A stretch of DNA of 64,000 nucleotides. Source: Dioscorea cayenensis subsp. rotundata (Eukaryota; Streptophyta; Magnoliopsida; Dioscoreales; Dioscoreaceae). Positions within the stretch are counted from its first letter, which is position 1. Each line of letters begins with the position of its first letter. This document shows positions 21,111 to 37,689 of the stretch, in pieces. The stretch is taken from assembly GCF_009730915.1 (NCBI RefSeq), contig NC_052482.1, forward strand, positions 2,294,001 through 2,358,000. The letters run 5' to 3'. The translations under genes and the position numbers were made by a program. The notes under the pieces are model-generated. The model was given only the letters and a program-made list of their open reading frames with translations, did no database searches and was not told the origin of the DNA.

Positions 21111-21740
21111 GTTCATCACTTCAAGAAGGTAGATGATCATATAAAATCTCATACAAATATATATATATATAAGCATGTTCTGATTTGGTTCGATCCATGC
21201 AAGATGCCATAAAAAAATCTTCATCTTAATGAGGTAGATGAAATTTCATACAAAGACGTACTTACATATATATATCCTGGTTGTTAATCCCATGCAAAAT
21301 GCCGTAGAAAATGTCATGTTGTACACCTATGCTCATGCCATAAAATATTAAAAATAAAATAAAAATAAAAATAAAATCTTTCATTAATAATGCTAGTGTG
21401 AGACACATCCTCCTCGCATATTTTTGTCTCTAAATCATGGACATAGACAAGAGAAAGTATGCATGCTATTCATTTTACTCATCGTGAATTCCATCACATA
21501 GAAGAAGAGGAAGAAGAAAGAAAAGGAAAATTTTGAGGACACATGTGCAAAATTGTAAAAATGTGTGAAAATACGAAAGCTTGAGGGTTTAATCTAGCAA
21601 AAAGCTATAAAAATATGAAAGTTTGAGAGTTTATTTGCAAAATTTTATAAAATGTGAAAAATGTGAAAAGATAGAGGGTCTAAATGCAAAATAAAAAAAG
21701 GAAGGTTTTAGCAAAGATGAGGGGTATTTTGGTAGTTTTA
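21111..21740. other. unassigned sequence upstream of tandem-repeat block
   Basis: AT-rich, with short GTGAAAATGTGAAAA-like phrases near 21550-21700. No gene. Confidence 0.5.
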
Positions 21741-21744
21741 CAAG

Positions 21745-21965
21745 ACCCCCTTAAGCTTACCGTGATGTCCAATTCATGGCGACTGCTCTCCTTAAGAGGG
21801 CTTCCCCATTGCCTCTTGATAGTCAGCGTAAGAATGGACCGTACACACTTAAAGACCCCTTAAGCTCATCGTGATGTTCTAACGATGTCGATCGCTTCCT
21901 CCTTAAAAGAGCTTTTTCATCACTCTTTAATAGCCAGGAAGCGGATGAGTTATAAAAAGTTCCAA
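21745..21965. repeat. tandem repeat family 1 (about 110 bp, 2 copies)
   Basis: Two copies starting AGACCCCTTAAGCT (near 21745 and 21858) and sharing CGTGATGT, then CTCCTTAA.AG.GCTT. Confidence 0.6.
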
Positions 21966-21969
21966 AACC

Positions 21970-22480
21970 CCTTAAAAACTCTCTTCAGCCTCACATGGAC
22001 CCTATTTTGATGCTATCGACTCTTTAGAGCGATGAAAATCCTCAAAAGAAACCCAGTAAAACTCTTTTGAGCTCATGGACCCAATTTGAGGCCATCGACT
22101 CTCTTTGGAGTGATAAAAAGAATCCAAAATCCCTAAAACTCTCTTTGACCTTTAAGGACCCTAATTTGAGGCCACATCGACTCTTTAGGAGTGGTATGAA
22201 AAATTTCAAAAACCCTTAAAACTCTTTTTGAGCCCATGGACCCAATTTGAGGCCATCGACTTCTAGGAGTGGATGACTCCAAAAACCCTTAAAACTCTTT
22301 TTGAGCTCATGGACCCCTGCTTGAGGCCATTGACTCTCCTCGAGTGATGAAAATTCCAAAAACCCTTAAAACCTCTTTTGAGCTCATGGACTCGCTTGAG
22401 GCCATTGACTCACTTGAAGGGATGAAAATTTCAAACCCATAAAACTTTTTGAGATTACGACTCCCTGAGGCCATCGACTT
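21970..22480. repeat. tandem repeat family 2 (71-83 bp, about 7 copies)
   Basis: Units carry GAGCTCATGGACCC, TTGAGGCCATCGACTC, GAGTGATGAAAA and CCCTTAAAACTC. Copies recur near 21998, 22078, 22156, 22239, 22312, 22388 and 22459. Any ORFs here are repeat artefacts. Confidence 0.8.
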
Positions 22481-22579
22481 TTGTAGATATGATAAAGAAA
22501 TTTCAAGACCTCTCAAAAGCGAAAGCATTCTAAAACAAAAAGAAAGAGAAAAAGTCAAAATCAAGGCATTAAAAACGAT

Positions 22580-23740
22580 GAATCTAAACGAACTCCAACA
22601 ACCCTCAAAGCTAAAATGTTGGAGGGTTCACAAGTCGCGACAAATGTTTCACAAGCCCCGAAGGCCAAAAGCTATTGTAAAAGTCAAAATGAAGTTCCAA
22701 ATCAAGCTTCCAAATCAAATCAAAGAATGAATTCAACAAATGAACCCAACAACCTCAAGGATGAAGAGTTGAAGAGTTCACAGTTGTAAAAGCTTCACAA
22801 GCATAAAGAGAAGTTCGTGAAAAGCCAAAACCATATTTGCGATTCCTCAATGCAAAGAATCTATAACTTAAAGTCCGGATCAAAACTCAAGACAAACTCA
22901 AAAACATCCAAGATAAACGAGCTCAAGAACCTCGTGAGTTAAGCGCTGAGGAGTTCATAAGTTACAAAGAGCTTTACAAGCTACGAAAGCCCGAAGCTTT
23001 ATATCAAATCAAGTTCCAAATCAAATCCATGATGCAAGTTCAAAGTCTAAGACCCAAGTTTCAAACAAATCAACAAATGAACTCAACAACCTCAAGGATA
23101 AAGCGTTGGGGAGTTCACAAGTTACAAAAAGTTCTCAAGCAAGTCGAAGCTTATGAAAAATTAAATCAAGTTTCAAATCAAATCCAAGACTGCAAGTCTC
23201 AAATGTCCAAGTTTCTAAGTTTCAAATAAACTCAACAAAACGAGCTCGACAACCCTCGAGACTACAGCATTAAGAGTTCACAAGTTACAAAAGTTTCACA
23301 AGCCCCAAAAGCCGAAAGCTTATGAAAAGTCAAATCAAATTCCAAATCAAATCAAAGTTGCAAATTCCAATATCCAAGTTCCAAGTTTCAAACAAATCAA
23401 CAAAATAAGCTCAACAACCCTCGAAGTTAAAGTGTCGAAGAGTTCATACAGTTGTAAAAAGTCTCCTCAAGCTGTCGAAAGGCCGGTTTATAAAAATCAA
23501 ATCAAGTTCCAAATCAAAAATCTAAGATGCAAAAGATCAAATGTCCAACTTCAAGTTTCAAATAAATCAACAAATGAGCTCTAACAACCTCAAGAATAAA
23601 GCGTTGAGAGGTTTATAAGTTGAAAAAGTTTCACAAGCCCCAAGTCCGGAATACTGAAGAATCAAATCAAGTTCCAAATCAAGTCCAAGATGCAAATCTA
23701 AATATCTAAGACACAACTCTCACCAGCTTTTTAAGTCATG
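22580..23740. repeat. tandem repeat family 3 (about 165 bp, about 7 copies)
   Basis: Units carry CAACAACCTCAAG, then GTTGAGGAGTTCACAAGTTA, TTTCACAAGC, and CAAGTTCCAAATCAAATC. Starts near 22598, 22747, 22921, 23084, 23245, 23410 and 23578, with intervals of about 149-174 bp. The block ends near 23740 and is followed by sequence with CCGGAGGTTCGCCGTGACAG, resembling an LTR or retroelement border. Confidence 0.8.
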
Positions 23741-23989
23741 TCTCAGAGATGCATATTTTTCGACCAGTTTAGATGAAGACCAAAAAGTCAACAAAAGTCA
23801 GCGCGATTTTCGCAGGAAATAGCTCGGAAGGAGATAAAAAGGCTACAATTATTGTTGTGTCAAGATGATTAAATTCCTAACTTCTTGTATTTTTCAATGA
23901 AGTCTATGAATTCATGAATAAAATTTATTTGTCGGAAATCTGCTTCGCTCTTCACATTTATTTTCTACCCGGAGGTTCGCCGTGACAGA

Positions 23990-25734
23990 TGTCCAGTCAT
24001 TAACGTTAGAGCTGCAGCTATACGAAAGTCGTGAAACCCACTAATCACCTTGAATCACAAAAATATTAAAATTTGATTTTGTGATCTTATAATTTTTATC
24101 CCGGTCAATCCTAATCAGAAGGGTGGAAAGAAAGGAACCCACGATGTCATCAGAAAGTACGAATCAAATTTATTTTATTTTTATGTCTACTGGTTAATGG
24201 ATTTTGAGTCATTAATTTATAATTTTTGTCGACTTTTAGGCACATAAATATACATCATTATAAATTTATACTTATAATTTCATATTTTAATCAAATTAAT
24301 AACTTAGAATTTAATTTTAAAATTTTTAAATTAGTAAAAATTAAAAAAAAATTGAAGAAAATATAATAAGAAATATAAATTCATTAAAATTAGGACAAAT
24401 TACATGAACAATAAGATGAAAACATAGAAACTAGTCCTAAAATAAATTAATATAGATTAATATCATATAATATCATCGAATAAAATTAATTAATGTAATG
24501 TTTGTGTTTGTTTTTTTTATCATTGTGATTTTTATTTTTTATTTAAATACTCACAAATTTTATTTTATTTTTAATAAATGTTCATAATAAATATAAAAAA
24601 TAAAATCTATATTTAAAATAATATAATATTTAAATTTAATGGTTAAAAGTGAAAAATTAAAATTAAAATTGATTAAATTTGATAGAAATATATATAAATT
24701 ATCAAGTGAAAAAAAACATTTTTTAAATATTCTGTTTTATACTTAAAAATAAAATTCACGTTTAAAATTATTCATTGTTTATACAGAAGCTTAAAATATG
24801 AAGTTAATTTTTATATATAGATTTGGAGATGGCAGAAGACAAAATGCCTTTTGCGCCATCCTTTTTTGACCATTCTCGTGGATACCTTATTTAATAGTTT
24901 AATTGACTAACAAGCCTCGCTGAACCATCAGACATTAATGAACATGCTTAATTACATGACTAATAGAAGGCAAGTGACAACAATTTTTAGTTATCATTAA
25001 AAATTATAACTATGTTTATTAATGTTACAATTTCATAAAAAAATTATATTTACTTATATACCTCTATTATAAAAACCTTGTTCCGATATGACATAATTCT
25101 TGGACTCGAATTTTGTGAATATCTGATCCTAAAAAAGGGATTGAATACCGATCCAAATACGATCTGATTTTCAGTATACATATACATTGTTTTCTAAGAG
25201 CTCCTAATTTCTAATAAATTAGGCAAATTAGAGAAATATACCGACGGTGAGAACTTTACCTTATCACAACCTGACGACTCTGAGCTACTTTAAACAAAAA
25301 AATTCAGAAACAAGTAGTTAATCAATAAGAAAACCAGTAAAAATATAAAACTTCAATCTTCGCAGAGGCGATCAAAAAATGATAATAATAATAATAATAA
25401 AGCGCGTAGACTGAAAAACAATACTGACAAAACATAGTCTACAAATAATCTTTTGTATTTGGGTGTAAAGGCTCAAGTGTCTCTAATTTGACTTCGCAGG
25501 TTGAAGTTCGAAGCATAATGGAGAAACACATGAGCCTCTCTATAGGATAGGAGTAAACATTTAACAAAGATGCATAATATAGGATTTGTCCTTCCAAAAG
25601 AGAACTAATTAACAAATAGAATATGCTATCCAACGATGATCAAGTCTGTCACTAAAGCTGGATATGAGTGAGAACCATACAGAGAAAAATGGGGAAATTA
25701 CATGAAGACAAGGAGCATGCAGTTGCACAATTGC
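23990..25734. other. very AT-rich intergenic sequence
   Basis: No gene recognised. Mostly A/T homopolymer-rich DNA up to the stop codon of BADC. Confidence 0.55.
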
Positions 25735-28700
25735 TCAGTTGATACCGGGGAAGGCAGGTAAAACTGCTATAAGCGGATCTCCAAATCCTACTGCTTCTGC
25801 AAAGACAAAAGAAAAATGTGAACTAAAGGATAAATCGTAACAACAACAGCAACGTGTTCTATATAAATTTCAAAAAACAATTTCTATGAGCATGGTTCAA
25901 TGACTATAATTTCAGTGTTTTATTAAGGCAACCTCCATCTTGGTAGAGAATCTTAAGAACTTCTCCGGCGACATCTGACTGCACCAAAATCAAGCATGCA
26001 TGAGAAACCCATTACATGAACTGAAAAAGGAGAAGTTAAAAGGAAAACGACTTACTCTGATTGGTAATTCGTTGCCAAACTGATCCAAGTAGCCAATGAC
26101 CTGCCCTTCTTTGATCATATCTCCCTGTTGTCAATGAATTGCTAAATAGTTAGGACATGGTATTTCTCATTGTTTTGGCAGAGGAGTAACTTTGAAAAAT
26201 GCAGAACAACAACTCAACAAGCAAAAACATTTGATAAACTGCTTGTTAGCTACCTCTTTACAGCTTGGAGGTTGCCTTTTCCCTTTCAATGTCCTTGCCC
26301 TCCGGAAAGAACCAACCTAGAAGCCATTGCAATCGTAAACATTATGACAATACATTTGCTTAGGTACCAAAATGATTAGTTTGCAGCTCATACTGTAGGA
26401 GAAGCGACTATAACATATGTTTTCGCTCCAGAGTCCTCCAATGCAGCCAACTTTGCGTCTTTTGCAGATGGGACATTTATGAATGGACTTGAAGGTGTAC
26501 GGGGCGGTTTCTGTGGCACAGCTGGTGGTGCAAGAGGACCTAATTCAGACATTGGTTTGCTTGGAATTGGCGGTGCTTGAATAGGCAGGGCATTTGGAGG
26601 AATAGTGGGAATTTGAGCATTTGAAGAAGATATGTCCCTCCGCACATACATCTCAAAGCCTCCAATCTAAAGCATAGCCCGATGGCATCAGTAGCATATT
26701 TTCTCACAGTATCATGAAAACTTAAAAACAAAAGCAGCATGAAGCTGCAAGCAGAGAGCTGGAGACTAAGTTGCAACAGTCTTTCCTGGCAGTTCATATA
26801 AAACCAAAAAAATGCAATAAGTTTGCCGGACATTAAGTTCCATAAAAGGTCAAATAATAACATACTCTTTAAGAGATGATACTTGAAAAAATAGCACAAC
26901 AATAGCATAATTAAAGCATCAATCATTTCTTGCCATTAACTGGAGAGAATATATGGCACAGATGATACTTGTAGAAGCAACTTAATCCAAGTCTCCAGGT
27001 TCTAAGAGATTGGCACGAGCTCACAAACAGGCAGTATGAGTGCTGTTGTGAAAAGGAAAGCTTAGAATTTGAAGGAACTTATAGCCTCAATCACAGAAGA
27101 GCATGGGCGGAAATAGCCAGCATCCATTGATAAAATGTGAAGTAGAATTCAAATGTCTGGGAAAGGTAATGGTTGTCACTAACTAAAAGCCAAAATACCT
27201 TTAATTTTAGCTCAGCGACTGTGGTTTCATCACATAATTCCAAGATCAACCTCTGCAACAAAGTTTCAAGAAAAAAGGTCATGCTAAGTAAGTCTCAAGT
27301 AAGAAAAAATTAGGGCACAACAGGGGAATGATATATCAAATAGTGTTCAATTAATCAATATAATAAAGTTAGTTAAATCTCACCATCAATTTTTCAAGGT
27401 AATGACCCCTTTTTATGCACAGTTGTCTTAGAAATTTTTTTAATCAAAAACACATCTACCCCATATGGTTTGAGTTACCAACATTTATACCCTCTCAAAT
27501 ATTCAATTCAAAATTTTTGGGGGCTAAATCAAAAAGAATATTTGAATTCCCAATAGAAAACAATTCATATAGAGAGCAGAAGAATAGCCACTACTATGAC
27601 TAGACAGCTGACAGCCCAAATAAAAAGTTGTATAATTGTCAAAAATCTACAGCCTTGATTTGATACAGGAAGACTCCGAGGAGATGGGCAATAAGACATG
27701 AAACAGAGAACCTCGCAAAGGCATGGCATAACCAACATGCTTCTAGTTCTAAATTGAACCAGTAGGTTGTTAATTACTATGATATTCTTTAACAGGTGGG
27801 AAAAACACTGCACTGACAAGTGACAATTCATTGATGCAAGGATAAAAAGATAAATCAATTAATGGAAAAATATGCTCAGTTATCTATTCCCGAGAGTGCA
27901 TTTTTGGTACATTTGGAAAGACAATTACTTTCTTGATTAAAAAGACTTATATTTGATTAAGAAATTAAAATAAAGTTGCACTGCTGACCTCAAATCCATT
28001 AGGAAAGGCTGATTTCTGTACATTCTCCCCAGTTGATGAACTTTGTTCAGACTTGGTTAAAGAATCTGCTGCATTTACAGTTGATGAATTATAGAAGATA
28101 AAAAGCCAATCAAATGTTAGAAGCAGCAACAACAACAACAAAAACATTAAAAGTCAAATAAATGAACTGCTGCAAATAAAACCTGTGAAGCCAAAACAGA
28201 ATAATTGTTAACAATATATAGTTATTGAGAATTAAATTTCAAGGAATTCTCTTCCCTTCAAAGTTCAATGAAGGAAGAGAACTTGAAATTACTTACTGTC
28301 AGATGCCACTTCTGATGCAGCTTCAGAGGCCTTTACATAAGGCAAAAGTGGCATTCTCTTGTTCATGTTTGAGGATCTGAGACTCTGACCCAAGAAAGAA
28401 GTCTTGAAAAATGATTCATTCCTGAAAGAACAAGTCTGTAAAGGAGCTCCAACAGGCTTATTAAGGGAAGATTGCATCTGTGGAGTTCCCCAAAGAGCAC
28501 CTATGAATAACAACAAATAGATTATGGGGCACTTTCAGCCTTTTCTATCATGGAAGTTTCAGGATACAGAAAACAGTATAGTTATCATTTCATCAAGACC
28601 ATCTTACAAAACTGGGGAAAAAACCCTGAAGAATATTGCTAAGCAATACGATATATCATCTTTCACTTGCTTCCCACAATTGACGACAAACAACATATGT

Positions 28701-29486
28701 AGCAAGAGAGTAATGTATCCATCAACAATTAAAGTTCAGAAAATTGGTCATGACAAATTTGTCAGTGGCACTTTTAATAACAAACTTATTAAATTCAGGA
28801 TAAAGTGACAGAAAAAGACTGTCCAAAGCTCCACTACTAGCAAGCTATCCTGAGAGAAAAACAATATTAAAAATGAGAAAAAAGAGCAAAATGCAGTATA
28901 ACAGTCGCATATAAGAATGAATTATCTCTCCCTCTGCTCATATTGGAAGTTTGCCTACATTGAAAGCTCTAACTCCATTGCAAATCAACATCATAAAAAA
29001 TGAAGATCAACCATGAATCCATATCATATGGTCAGGATTTTGGTCACTGAACTAGGGTTTTTCTCCCATTAATCATAGGTCACAGCCACTTAAATTCAAT
29101 AGAAAATTAAAAAAATATGAAAAGAACTAACTCCCTCGAAAAAAATCAAAAGCAAATCATCACTCAAAAAAACGAAAACCACCAATCAAACGCTAATTTC
29201 CAGCTTAAAAACAGGGCAATCCGCGCAATTTTATCCAATACTTTCACAGCATAGACCATTCGAAGATTGTATGACCAAGAAGAAACATTCACTAAACGGA
29301 TCAAGAGCAAGTAATCACCCAAATTATACTAGAGAAAAACATGAAAAATGAAAGAAAAATCACAAACCCTACAACTTCAACCAATACTGCCACCCAAGCC
29401 AAACTCCAACCATGATTTACAGATCAAAAACAGAGAGAAAAGAGAAATATACCATGAAGAGAGCGGAGAGTGGGAGTAGTTCCCAT
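25735..29486 (-). CDS. BADC: BADC: biotin/lipoyl attachment domain-containing protein, plastid (intact, 9 coding exons)
   Basis: Coding exons, minus strand: 29486-29453, 28500-28297, 28068-27989, 27252-27199, 26666-26394, 26316-26254, 26124-26056, 25978-25933, 25796-25735. All introns are GT-AG and phases agree, giving 294 aa. The N-terminus (MGTTPTLRSLHG, Ser/Arg-rich) fits a plastid transit peptide. Exon 4 gives RLILELCDETTVAELKLK, exon 5 a Pro-rich linker, and exons 6-9 the biotinyl-like domain (SFRRARTLKGKRQPPSCKE, GDMIKEGQVIGYLDQFGNEL, ending AVGFGDPLIAVLPAFPGIN). Where true BCCP has the biotinylated MKM-type motif this protein has LDQFGNEL, with no lysine. In Arabidopsis such BADC proteins replace BCCP in plastid acetyl-CoA carboxylase and restrain fatty-acid synthesis. 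Exon 3 could start 3 nt later. Confidence 0.93.
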
Positions 29487-30740
29487 GGAGTGTGAATCTG
29501 GGAGCTCGGAGACGCCGGGGAGGAGGTGATGAGGAACGGAGATATCGAAGTGAAGAAGGTGGTGGGGAATTCAATGAGCGGGGTTCACCTCGCAATGTCC
29601 GCCTCGCGTCACTTTTACAATTAAATCCCTCCCAACCGCTTCACTTTCTCTTAAGAGAAATTTTGATAAAAAGGTTTACTATCCGTTATTGGATTAGCTA
29701 CTTAAAAAAGTGTTTTTTTTTTAATTTAGTAGAAATGTTTTTGAAAAAAATGTACCTCTCCAAAATAAATTAAGTAATTTTTTTATATTTTGTGTTTTTT
29801 TATTTTTTACCGCCTCGCTGTACTGTAAAAATCAATACAAACAACTAACCCAAAAGTCGCTTAACTTATAAAAACACTTCCTGGGTTTTCCAAAACTAAT
29901 CCAAATGCAGTCTCTGGATCTAACCATAAAACTCGAAAATGAGCAGCGCATACTTGAAGTGGACTCACTATTATTATTTATAACCGAAGCAAGAGTTAAG
30001 CTCGAGCCTATTTTTAATTAAACCCGATCTAATCTCGAGAATATTCCGAGAATCATAAAATTCTGAAATTTAGACTCGGCTCATTAGTTTAATTAAGCTT
30101 CGTCATTTTTTTTATAAAGAACATATTATTAATATTATTTTAAAGTAATATTAAACCTTCTTATGATATTTTTGTTGCTAGTTATTATTATTATTAATGA
30201 TCCAATGAACAATTGTTTAATATTACTATAACCGATTCCATAAATGCTTTATATAAATGAGCTTATTAATGATATTATAAATAATTGTAGTAATGATTCT
30301 TATAACTGAATCGTAACTTATGGTTTTTGTTTCAGGTCTTGTCTAATATGATTTTGATTCCGGGTTTTCATTAATTAAAATATGTTAAAAAAATATTATA
30401 TATATATTTATTTTAAAAATATAACAACAATCAGTTGGTTATGGTTTAGTTCAAGTTATAGTCTTCAACTCATAACAACTTTAACTTGAATCGAAATGGT
30501 TTTTACTGTTTTTGTTATGTTCCAATACTGTTTTGGTCTCGGTTTAATTCTATTTGGACATTTGAACCCAGAACAGGTCTATCTTGTACATGGTATTATT
30601 TACATATTAAAGCATGATTTTCAATAAAAACAAGAGGAAAAGAAACCAAAATACTTCATCGCAGCCATACAAAAAAACCTCGAGATCGTAACACTATTCC
30701 CAATCTCAAAGCACCAAATACACGCATCTCAAAGCTCCTC
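29487..30740. other. divergent intergenic region between BADC and RPS21
   Basis: About 1.25 kb, GC-richer near the BADC start (29490-29600), otherwise AT-rich. No further gene seen. Confidence 0.55.
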
Positions 30741-30749
30741 TTCAATGCC

Positions 30750-30757
30750 TAGGGTTT
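30750..30757 (-). promoter_or_regulatory. telo box of RPS21
   Basis: TAGGGTTT (inverse of AAACCCTA) lies about 220 bases before the RPS21 start codon. Telo boxes are common in plant ribosomal-protein promoters. Confidence 0.75.
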
Positions 30758-30773
30758 ATCTCAAGCTCGCTTA

Positions 30774-30789
30774 CTATATATATATATAT
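30774..30789 (+). promoter_or_regulatory. TATA-type run of RPS21 promoter
   Basis: CTATATATATATATATC directly upstream of the pyrimidine-rich TCTTCTTCCTCTCTCTC tract that probably marks the transcription start. Confidence 0.55.
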
Positions 30790-30970
30790 CTCTTCTTCCT
30801 CTCTCTCATCCCATTCTCTGTTCGTCGCCGTTGCAGACCTCTCTTCTCCTCCCGACTCGTGGTATGCTTGTTCTTCGATGTGATTCGAGTTTCATTCGAT
30901 CTCCTTCTCGATCCTTAATCTGTTCTTATCTTCAGGAAATTGTTGGTTTTTCGATCGGTAAGCAGCCAAG

Positions 30971-32759
30971 ATGCAGAACGAGGAGGGAAAGATGATGGAT
31001 CTCTACATCCCTAGGAAATGGTACTTGTTTTCATCTAATTTGTGGTTTATTTCTGAGAATTTTTGGTGAGAATACGCTTTTTGTTGGTAATGGTGATGAT
31101 TTTGGTGCTGGTGTTTCTTGATGATTTGCAGTTCGGCGACGAACAGGCTGATCACTGCGAAAGATCACGCTTCGGTGCAGATCAACATCGGACATATCGA
31201 TGAGAACGGAATGTATACTGGCCAGCACACCACCTTCGCTCTCTGCGGGTTCATCCGTGCTCAGGTGCTTGTTCTTGAAGTTCTTTGATCTCTTTTGGTT
31301 TAATTGCGGAGTTATTTATAAATCTCAGTGTATTTCTCTTCTGATATTATTGGCTACAACTAAAGACTTCATTTTTGCTAGAATTTGATGTTTTTTCTGT
31401 GGAGAATTGCGCTGATTTCTATTTTTGGGAGCTTTTTTTCTAATTTAGGATTCTCAATTCAGTCTATATTAATGCTTTTTTAGATTACTCTTGTGGTTTT
31501 GTGACTTTGGTTTCTCTAATATAATTATGTTTTAAAGTTAGGTTGCCTTGAAATAGCAAGATGTTTTCGAACTTGTTGAAAATTAGGGTGCTTCAGAGCT
31601 AAATTGCTTGTTGAGTCCCAGCTGCAATTTGATGTTCTAACCCACGTGAAATGACTTTAATAGGAGTTCGGTATAGTTTTAGCAAGTTGACATAGTAGTT
31701 GCATTTTTATGTCAATTAGTGTATTGTAGTTATACTTTGAATAAATTCTTGAATGGATTGATAATAATTTTATATCTGTATTATTTCTAGTAAATAGACC
31801 TGTCTTATTCCAATCTCAGTGTGTCATTCTAACTGAATCACATTATACATTAGAAATTTAATTACTGAAGAATGTGTTAAGAGTGACATATCCTTCTTTT
31901 TATACCTCTAGATCTTGCAATTCTGCAGAGTTTCTATTCAAACAGGAATTTGTTTATTGTGTCATTTCATTCATGTATTAGTATTCCATGACTATATCAA
32001 TGCTATAAAATGCTTGTTGGTTGCTGGACACATCTTAGTGGAATTGTATCAGTGTTATTGATGATCTTTGGTTGCAATCATGTTGACTATTGTTGAGCGT
32101 CAAGATTTTTGAGTTTTCAACCCTGAGAGAATGGCTTAAGCTGTTAATTTTTTTGGTTAGGTTTATGTTAGAAAAATCTCTTGTAAATTATAACAAGACA
32201 AGCAATTCTTTATAAAGACATTGAAAATAAGCAGCAGATGTAGCAAGTGAATAAGAGACGAGCTGGGTATTAATTTAATAGAGGGCAATCATGTACTGGT
32301 AATGCTACTATGCTCAATTTTGAGTGTATTGTTGGGCTAGCTCAAAGAATGTTCATCATCTATAAAGCAAAATCATCAGTATTGTTATAATATCTCGTAA
32401 CCTGTAAACCATTATAATTTTCATTTCACAAGCCATGTGAGTAGGGTTGAAGCAAAAAGAATGATGGTAAATCATCCTGTTTCATTGGTCTAAGTTGTCC
32501 ACTGGTCAGTAAATAAATCACTTAACCTTGTAATGTAAACCTAGTCTAATTTAAAACCCAACCAAATTATTACCTTTAATGGCGTGAGACATTTTTCTAT
32601 GAACATCTCTATGGTGCACTTTGTACATTGACATTAATTTGGACTTGTTACTTTATTTGTATTTAGTTTTCTGATCAAGCTTTGTTTCTGTAGGGTGATG
32701 CTGATAGTGCTCTAGACAGGCTCTGGCAGAAGAAAAAGGCTGAAGTTCGCCAGCAATAG
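30971..32759 (+). CDS. RPS21: 40S ribosomal protein S21 (eS21), intact
   Basis: Coding exons 30971-31020, 31132-31264 and 32694-32759 give 82 aa, the usual plant eS21 length. The start reads [20 protein letters not shown], followed by [20 protein letters not shown] and [19 protein letters not shown], then the C-terminus [20 protein letters not shown]. The protein belongs to the small (40S) subunit and takes part in 18S rRNA maturation. A leader intron is likely (donor near 30862, acceptor 30935). The second coding intron is 1.4 kb. It lies between the divergent BADC gene and tandem RPS4; a telo box and TATA run lie upstream, as is usual for the class. Confidence 0.97.
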
Positions 32760-33600
32760 ATGCTACTTCCAAGGATTAATCTGTAGGTTGCCATGGATTT
32801 TATCAAGTGATTGTACCTAAATTCTCCTCTCCTGGTGGCATGAGTTCATGACATTAAATCTTAAACTTTTTCTGTTGTCCTGGATTGTTGCAGACCTAAA
32901 TTTTATCTTTTAAGCTAGTACCTTTTATCAGTCTGCTGAGAAATTTTTGTGTTTGAACCATACAGTGATTTTAAAAAGCTATCTGTGTTTTTAATGTAGA
33001 TGATGAACTATTGCAGAGCTTGTACCTGTTATTTATCACTGTTATATATATATAGATATAATATTTTTAAAATAGAAACCAAGTCTTATAATTTCTTATT
33101 GTTACCAACTTCATTATTGATTAGTTATAATTTAAAAGTTATGGTTTATTATTAAAAACTTTATTTCACGTTAAAAGAAAATTAAAAGAAAACCCCTCAA
33201 GCTCAAGGCGCTAAATTGCATTTTAAACCGAACTAGAAAGTGCATACCTCTAAATATCCAAAGCTTTGCCATTTTGTATTAATATTTAACGTTATGATTA
33301 TAACATATATTTATTCCAAAAATGAAATAACAATTTCTCAAACAAAAATAAAGAAAAATGAAACAACAAAATTTTCATGAGAATTTTAAATTCATAAAAA
33401 ATGATTATGGTAGCCTAAACCTCATTTTAAATTCTTTTCAATTAGTTGTTTTATTTATTAGTGAAATTTAAATAATTAGGGATCAATGAAAATATTTCAT
33501 ACATAATACCCCAAGGTCATGGTTGAGTCATTCTAGTCCATTTTTATTAAAAAATAATAAATCATAATGGTAACATATAAGATATATATATATATATATA
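32760..33600. other. RPS21 3' region and intergenic AT-rich DNA
   Basis: The RPS21 3' UTR probably occupies the first few hundred bases. (TA)n runs occur near 33045 and 33582. No other gene. Confidence 0.5.
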
Positions 33601-33618
33601 AGCAGTTGGGGACATCAT

Positions 33619-33627
33619 AAACCCTAG
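33619..33627 (+). promoter_or_regulatory. telo box of RPS4
   Basis: AAACCCTAG lies about 105 bases before the ATG and about 18 bases after a (TA)n TATA-like run (33582-33601). It is the same motif class as upstream of RPS21. Confidence 0.75.
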
Positions 33628-33731
33628 CCGCCAAAGAAACTCGGCTTTCCTTCAGTGCAGCCTTCGAGGGCGGGAGGTATAGGTTGAAGATCCTCGGAGA
33701 GAAGCTGAAGGAGTAGCCAGAGATCTAAGCA

Positions 33732-37226
<3,495 letters not shown>

Positions 37227-37640
37227 TTTTGTATTTAGTTGGAATTCTTATGAGTGTCTCTTGATTGAAAATTCGGTAAAATTTTAATTTCAGTTTTTAA
37301 GTGTTTGTTTGCTACTGAGATATGGACCTTACATGTTATCATTGAATTTATTAGAGGAGACATTTCATATCCACCATGATAACTGCAGGGTAATGATATT
37401 TTTTTCTACGGCGGAATATTGATTTTCCATTTTTTTTTTCTTTTTTGAGTCTGGAGGTACAAGTAATTTGGTTATTTCGTACAAAAGTATTAATGATATT
37501 GTTTTCCTATAGTCTTGATCCACGTCCAAATCTATCTGAATTCATCACCCTTTAATCTTCTACTAATATTTTTATATCCCCCTCTATGTACCTCTTTCAA
37601 TATATATATCCGCAATAAGACTATCTAAATCAATCTCAAA
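37227..37640. other. RPS4 3' region and intergenic DNA
   Basis: No gene recognised; leads into the sulfotransferase promoter region. Confidence 0.45.
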
Positions 37641-37689
37641 ATATCAACCCATAGTACATATATATATATAAAGAACTTTCACCTCTGTC

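Noticed and set aside
22449..23229. ORFs of 66-93 aa rich in Lys/Gln
   Set aside because: They are translations of the tandem-repeat units; frames shift from unit to unit.
21745..23740. CRISPR-like array
   Set aside because: The direct repeats are long, degenerate and contiguous, without unique equal-length spacers, in plant nuclear DNA.
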